A DNA stretch of 64,000 nucleotides, from the NCBI GenBank assembly GCA_033439265.1, contig JAVTVX010000026.1, forward strand, positions 13,145,001 to 13,209,000, written 5' to 3'. Positions 59,958 through 64,000 of the stretch are shown here, one piece after another. How positions within the stretch are numbered: position 1 is the first letter of the stretch; each line of letters starts with the position of its first letter. The position numbers and the translations under genes are program-made. Below the pieces are notes generated by a model that saw only the letters and a program-made list of their open reading frames with translations, had not been told where the DNA came from and made no database searches. Source of the stretch: Dillenia suffruticosa (Eukaryota > Streptophyta > Magnoliopsida > Dilleniales > Dilleniaceae).

Positions 59958-62900
59958 ATGAATCATAGGACAATCGACTCATTCTGGTTTCTCTGCCTTC
60001 AAATGTTCTTTACAGTTCCCGCGCTTAGCAGCAAATCACAAAACTCCTCACGGTACTATGACCTCTGCGCACCCTTCCTTTGCGGCAACATAACCTTCGT
60101 GTTCCCCTTTTCTTCCTCCCTTACATTCGGGTCGGGTACTTACGATTGCGGGCTCCCACGTTACGAAATCGCCTGCGCTTCCTCTTCCAATCCGAGTCTC
60201 GAGCTATCGGGTCGACTTTTCCCGGTCACGAATATCTTCCTGTCCGATTCCGACCGTCTAGTCAACGTCGTTGACCAGCAACTAATCGATCATTTAAGCT
60301 CCAATTCCTGTGACCTACTAGGCAACTTGTCTATCTCTGGCCCTAAAATGGCGCCGATGACGCTTGCTTTACGTGTAAATGTTACGTTGTACAAATGTTT
60401 GAATACGACGGTTATGAGCCAACCGTTTTTGGATGCAATGAAAGAGAATTACAGCTGCAACGATGGTTATGAGGTGTATGTTTGGAGAGGAGTTGCAGGG
60501 TTCGGAGCTCACCCTCCAGAGAACCCGAATGGTTGTAGCCCTGTGGCTCTGCCAGTGTCCCAATCGAGCCTGGAAAAATATGGGTTTTTGAATAAGAGTT
60601 ATGAGAATGATGGGAAAGTGCTAATTAACGTGTTGCGTGGAGGGTTTTCCCTGCAGTGGCCGCTTATGTCGGATTGTGAGTTTTGCGAGGCCAGAGGCGG
60701 TCGCTGTGGATTCGATGGCGGCTCTGAGACGATCATTTGTTTCTATAATGGCGACCCCGGCCAGTATCTCTCTCTATTTCTCTCCCTCTCCTTTATTCTT
60801 TATGGTATTTGAATTTCGGATTCTGTCTTTCAAAAACTGAATTCATTTGGATAAATGAATTTCTAAAGCAAATATTAAGATTTGAGTTTTAAGGATTTGG
60901 GATCATTTACGAAGTTAATAAATAAAAATTTTCTTTTTTTTATAAATTATTAATTAATAACGCTGAATTCGATCAAGATCAAATTCAATTTGAGTCAAAT
61001 TACCTTTATGCGAATTTGGTTAAGGGGTATTGGTGTTTAATCACAAAAACAATTAGACATTGGTATGAAAATTTTCTACTAAATAAACTAAAATTTATTT
61101 TTCATTTAACATGATGCATTCCTTGAATTTAATCAAGTATGTAGCCTCATCTTTTGGTTCTAAGGCTTAGCAGTAACTCCTTCAAATAACAATTGACCTC
61201 AATTGGCTTATAATCTCTCCGATAAAGTAGGTTATGTTAGAGAAGTGACTTGGTGGAGTTCACAAAGGATCGGGTAATACAGTAAAGAGGGTTCACTATG
61301 GTAAGATATGTGATCCAAGAGATTTTGGTTGTGTTAGAGTTAGTTTTTAGTGCAGTTCACCAGTGATTGGGTAATACGGTAAAGAGTGTTCCCCAGGGAA
61401 AGATACGTGATCCAAGAGATTTTGGTTTGGTAGTTCAAAGGGGATTCTATATCATACCTAAGGATGAGAATTAGTTATTAGTAACCTTTTATGGAGTTTT
61501 GAGGGTGCTGTCGTTTACATGGTATGAGCATTGCTCATATGAGTTAAAAGAGTGAATCATAAATGTGAGCGAATTGATTATAATTGAATTTTGGATTGTG
61601 AAGAGAAATAAATCTTATTGTAATTATACTACGTGAATTATAATAACATTTAGGTGATTTTGGTAAATTAAATAAATCAGACAGAATTGTCATCAAATTT
61701 GTGTTGAAAATTTTGTTTCATGATATTTATTTTTTGTGTGGTTTATGATAGCATTTCCAACTGTTAGACTTAACATTGTGTTGATTGCATGTTCCTCGTT
61801 TCCTGACCTTGCAGGGACTCTTGGGATAAAAAACGCAAGCTCATTATAGGTATCTATTGTCACTCTCTCTTCGAAAGTTGGCAAAGCTACATAGCTATCT
61901 CAAAAGTATTACTCGCACCAATTTGAAGCTAGTTTGGTCTCAATGCCATGTTCTTGTGTATCAAATGACCAAAGACAGAGGGGACTAGTTTTGCATATAT
62001 GACATCCTTGCTTTTGATTGTGCTCCACTTCTTGTGTAGGCTTGTCAACTGGCATACCTTCCATCATCTTGCTTCTTGTTGTCCTGCCCCTCTTCTTCAA
62101 GTACAGGAGGAGAGCTGCATCAATCTTCAAATTATCCAAATCTAGGGACACAGCTTCTAAAGATGGCATTTCTAGTGCTGAGCAGTTTATTAGGAACTAT
62201 CGATCTAACTTACTGACCAACTATGCCTACAGTGACATTCAGAAGATGACTAAAGGACTAAGTGAGAAACTGGGGGAAGGAGGTTATGGCAATGTGTATA
62301 AAGGCAAAATGTTAGATGGTCGTGTTGTTGCTGTCAAAGTGCTCGAGAATGGTGGAGTTAACCAAAATTTCATAAATGAAGTTTCCACCATTGGAAGAAT
62401 TCACCATGTTAATGTCATACGTCTCCTAGGATTCTGTTGGGATGGAGGGAAACAAGCTCTTATCTACGAATTCATGCCTAATGGATCGCTAACGGACTTG
62501 TTGTTAAAAGATGGCATAAGAAGTTCAATGGGATTGCCCAAGCTTTTGGACATTGCAATAGGAGTAGCGCATGGGATAGAGTACTTGCATAATGGTTGTG
62601 ATTCGCGAATCCTGCATTTGGATATTAAGCCTCAAAATGTCTTGCTTGACCATGATTTCAGTCCTAAGATTTCCGACTTTGGATTGGCAAAGATGTACTC
62701 CAGGAACAGGAGCAATGTCTCGATGACTGGTGCTTGGGGGACCATTGGCTACATTGCTCCCGAGATTTTCTTGAGAAATCTGGGAAACCCTTCTCACAAG
62801 TCCGATGTCTATAGTTATGGAATGCTCCTTCTAGAGTTGGTTGGTGAAAGGAAGAATGTTGCACCACATACGAGTGATTCTAGTGAAGCATACTTTCCTG

Positions 62901-63214
62901 GTTGGGTCTATGACAAACTCACCAAAGAGAATGATCTAAGTCATTTCATGGACATTTTAGATGCTTCTGAACAAGAAGAGACTCGTATAGCCAGGAAGAT
63001 GATGATGGTAGCTTTGTGGTGTATCCAAATTAGTCCTACTGACCGTCCCTCAATGATTAGTGTACTGGAAATGTTGACTGGAGATGTAGAAGCAATTAAA
63101 ATGCCTCCCAAGCCCTATTTCTTCTCTCCTCCCCGCGTTCACTTTGAGCATGAAGTTACTTCATTTTCTAGTGATGCCACTAAATTGCCTATTGCATCCG
63201 ACATCCAGTCATAA
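59958..63214 (+). CDS. LRK10L-type receptor-like kinase, complete
   Basis: Three exons, 59958-60763, 61815-61849 (35 nt) and 62040-63214, give 671 aa. A signal peptide (about 1-24) leads to a GUB_WAK_bind domain (YYDLCAPFLCGN, TYDCGLPRYEIAC) and a WAK-associated cysteine cluster (SDCEFCEARGGRCGF). The microexon and exon 3 join to give the transmembrane helix KLIIGLSTGIPSIILLL, then a basic stretch FKYRRR. The kinase has GEGGYGNVYKG, VAVK, HLDIKPQN (non-RD, Asp kept), DFG, GTIGYIAPE. Such plasma-membrane receptors (rust-resistance Lr10 relatives) act in pathogen and abiotic stress signalling; the ligand is unknown, probably a wall polymer or secreted factor. The ATG at 59958 gives a proper signal peptide, whereas the in-frame ATG at 59802 would bury it behind about 52 polar residues. 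Confidence 0.93.
61236..61429. repeat. Tandem duplication, 97-bp unit, in LRK10L intron 1
   Basis: Copies at 61236-61332 and 61333-61429 share GATCCAAGAGATTTTGGTT, GGGTAATAC and GTAAAGAG blocks and differ at roughly one base in six. Confidence 0.85.
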
Positions 63215-64000
63215 CCAATGGAGATGCTTGAGACACCTTTGATCAAACATATGATTCCTAAAACAGAACATTGAGATTTGACATTGTCCAGTGAGAAAAA
63301 TTATTGATTATTTTAGGAGCTCCATAAATATTCTACGGAGGAGATTTTGCATCTGTTGATCCTACAGGCAGGTGCTTGAGATTCATAAAATGTAAGTAGA
63401 AGTTGTTGCTGCAACACCCCTTGTTTACAACTACAACTTGCACACTTTTTGTGACCTCAAGAATTTGAAGATAGTGCAGTAATGTGCTCTCTTTGACCTG
63501 ATACGCGTTGCCAGGAATGATCTCTCTCTTGGCTGTGTAGGCTTGGCTCGAAAAATTCATGCCCCACTTCGATTCTAGGTGATCAAAGCTTTGTCTTGGT
63601 AGTTCTCCCTTTCTGGATCCAACCAGAACTATTTATGCCGAGTCTAGTAAATTTATGAAAGTTTCTCTTTATGCTTCCTTGTAACTAAATCGAGCTTGAG
63701 ACTTCAAGAGGTCAGACAAATACTCATGTCATCTGAGCCAACCTCGATCATTACCTCGAATGGGACTTAAAAATTTGCTTGTTTTCCATCACTGAGGCCA
63801 GAACTCACTCATTTAGTCATCTACAAGAGGGTCTTGTTTCCAAGTTTTTTTTTTCTTTTTTTTTTTAATTAACATGGCAATAATTTTCTTTTTTTTTTTT
63901 CAATCGCTTAAGAAAACGAAATTCACAAATAGCATTTTAATGATTCATGACAATTTTCCTTACTCACCTTTTCTTATATCCACTTCATGTCCCCTCTTGA
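63215..64000. other. 3' flank of LRK10L, no gene seen
   Basis: After the stop codon I see only probable 3' UTR and AT-rich sequence with T-runs near 63845-63900. No coding frame with family similarity is present to the window edge. Confidence 0.55.

Noticed and set aside
1..64000. Prokaryotic-type systems (CRISPR arrays, operons, phage modules)
   Set aside because: Introns, plant families and retroelements show plant nuclear DNA; no regularly spaced identical repeats of CRISPR type occur.

Overview
The window is nuclear DNA of a flowering plant, almost certainly a eudicot. It is AT-rich, its genes are split by GT-AG introns, and it carries microsatellites, tRNA-derived SINEs and a decayed Ty3/gypsy-type LTR retrotransposon. 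All protein families seen are typical plant families. I cannot name the species from sequence alone.

Region 1 (1-10734, +) is a local cluster derived from LRK10L/WAK-like receptor kinases. Four related ectodomain exons (780-1488, 3599-4334, 6162-6889, 8438-9134) lie in tandem, but only one transmembrane-kinase module (9358-9390 plus 9656-10734) follows them. The first ectodomain has an in-frame stop. The fourth, next to the kinase, has a stop and two frameshifts. The second is open and the third is open with a shifted donor phase. The first and third units belong to a recent tandem duplication of about 2.2 kb that includes promoter and downstream DNA.

Region 2 (10735-23363) has no recognisable host gene. 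Its core is a gag-only LTR element (12623-19512) with a tRNA-Asp primer site, diverged LTRs and almost all of pol deleted.

Region 3 (23364-34082) holds a two-exon LRR-III receptor pseudokinase with a SINE in its intron (+, 23364-27333), a two-exon Core-2/I-branching (GT14/DUF266-type) Golgi glycosyltransferase (-, 28491-30439), and a relic of a second glycosyltransferase of that family (-, 33436-33640).

Region 4 (34083-42376, -) is a 12-exon metallo-beta-lactamase-fold hydrolase with a C-terminal membrane anchor, 521 aa by my splice model. Region 5 (42377-49200) is intergenic, with SINE-like repeats and microsatellites.

Region 6 (49201-59008, +) is a complete 14-exon BRUTUS (BTS) gene: three hemerythrin domains, CHY/CTCHY zinc fingers, RING and a zinc ribbon, 1263 aa. 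It is the iron-sensing E3 ligase, with two G-boxes just upstream. Region 7 (59958-63214, +) is an intact three-exon LRK10L receptor kinase whose exon layout, including a 35-nt microexon, confirms the model for region 1.

The genes share no pathway; receptor-kinase, iron-homeostasis and cell-wall or Golgi genes simply lie side by side. The most unusual arrangement is the four-ectodomain, one-kinase array. I found no previously undescribed type of system that I could defend. Splice models were assembled by eye from reading frame, GT-AG sites and family conservation.
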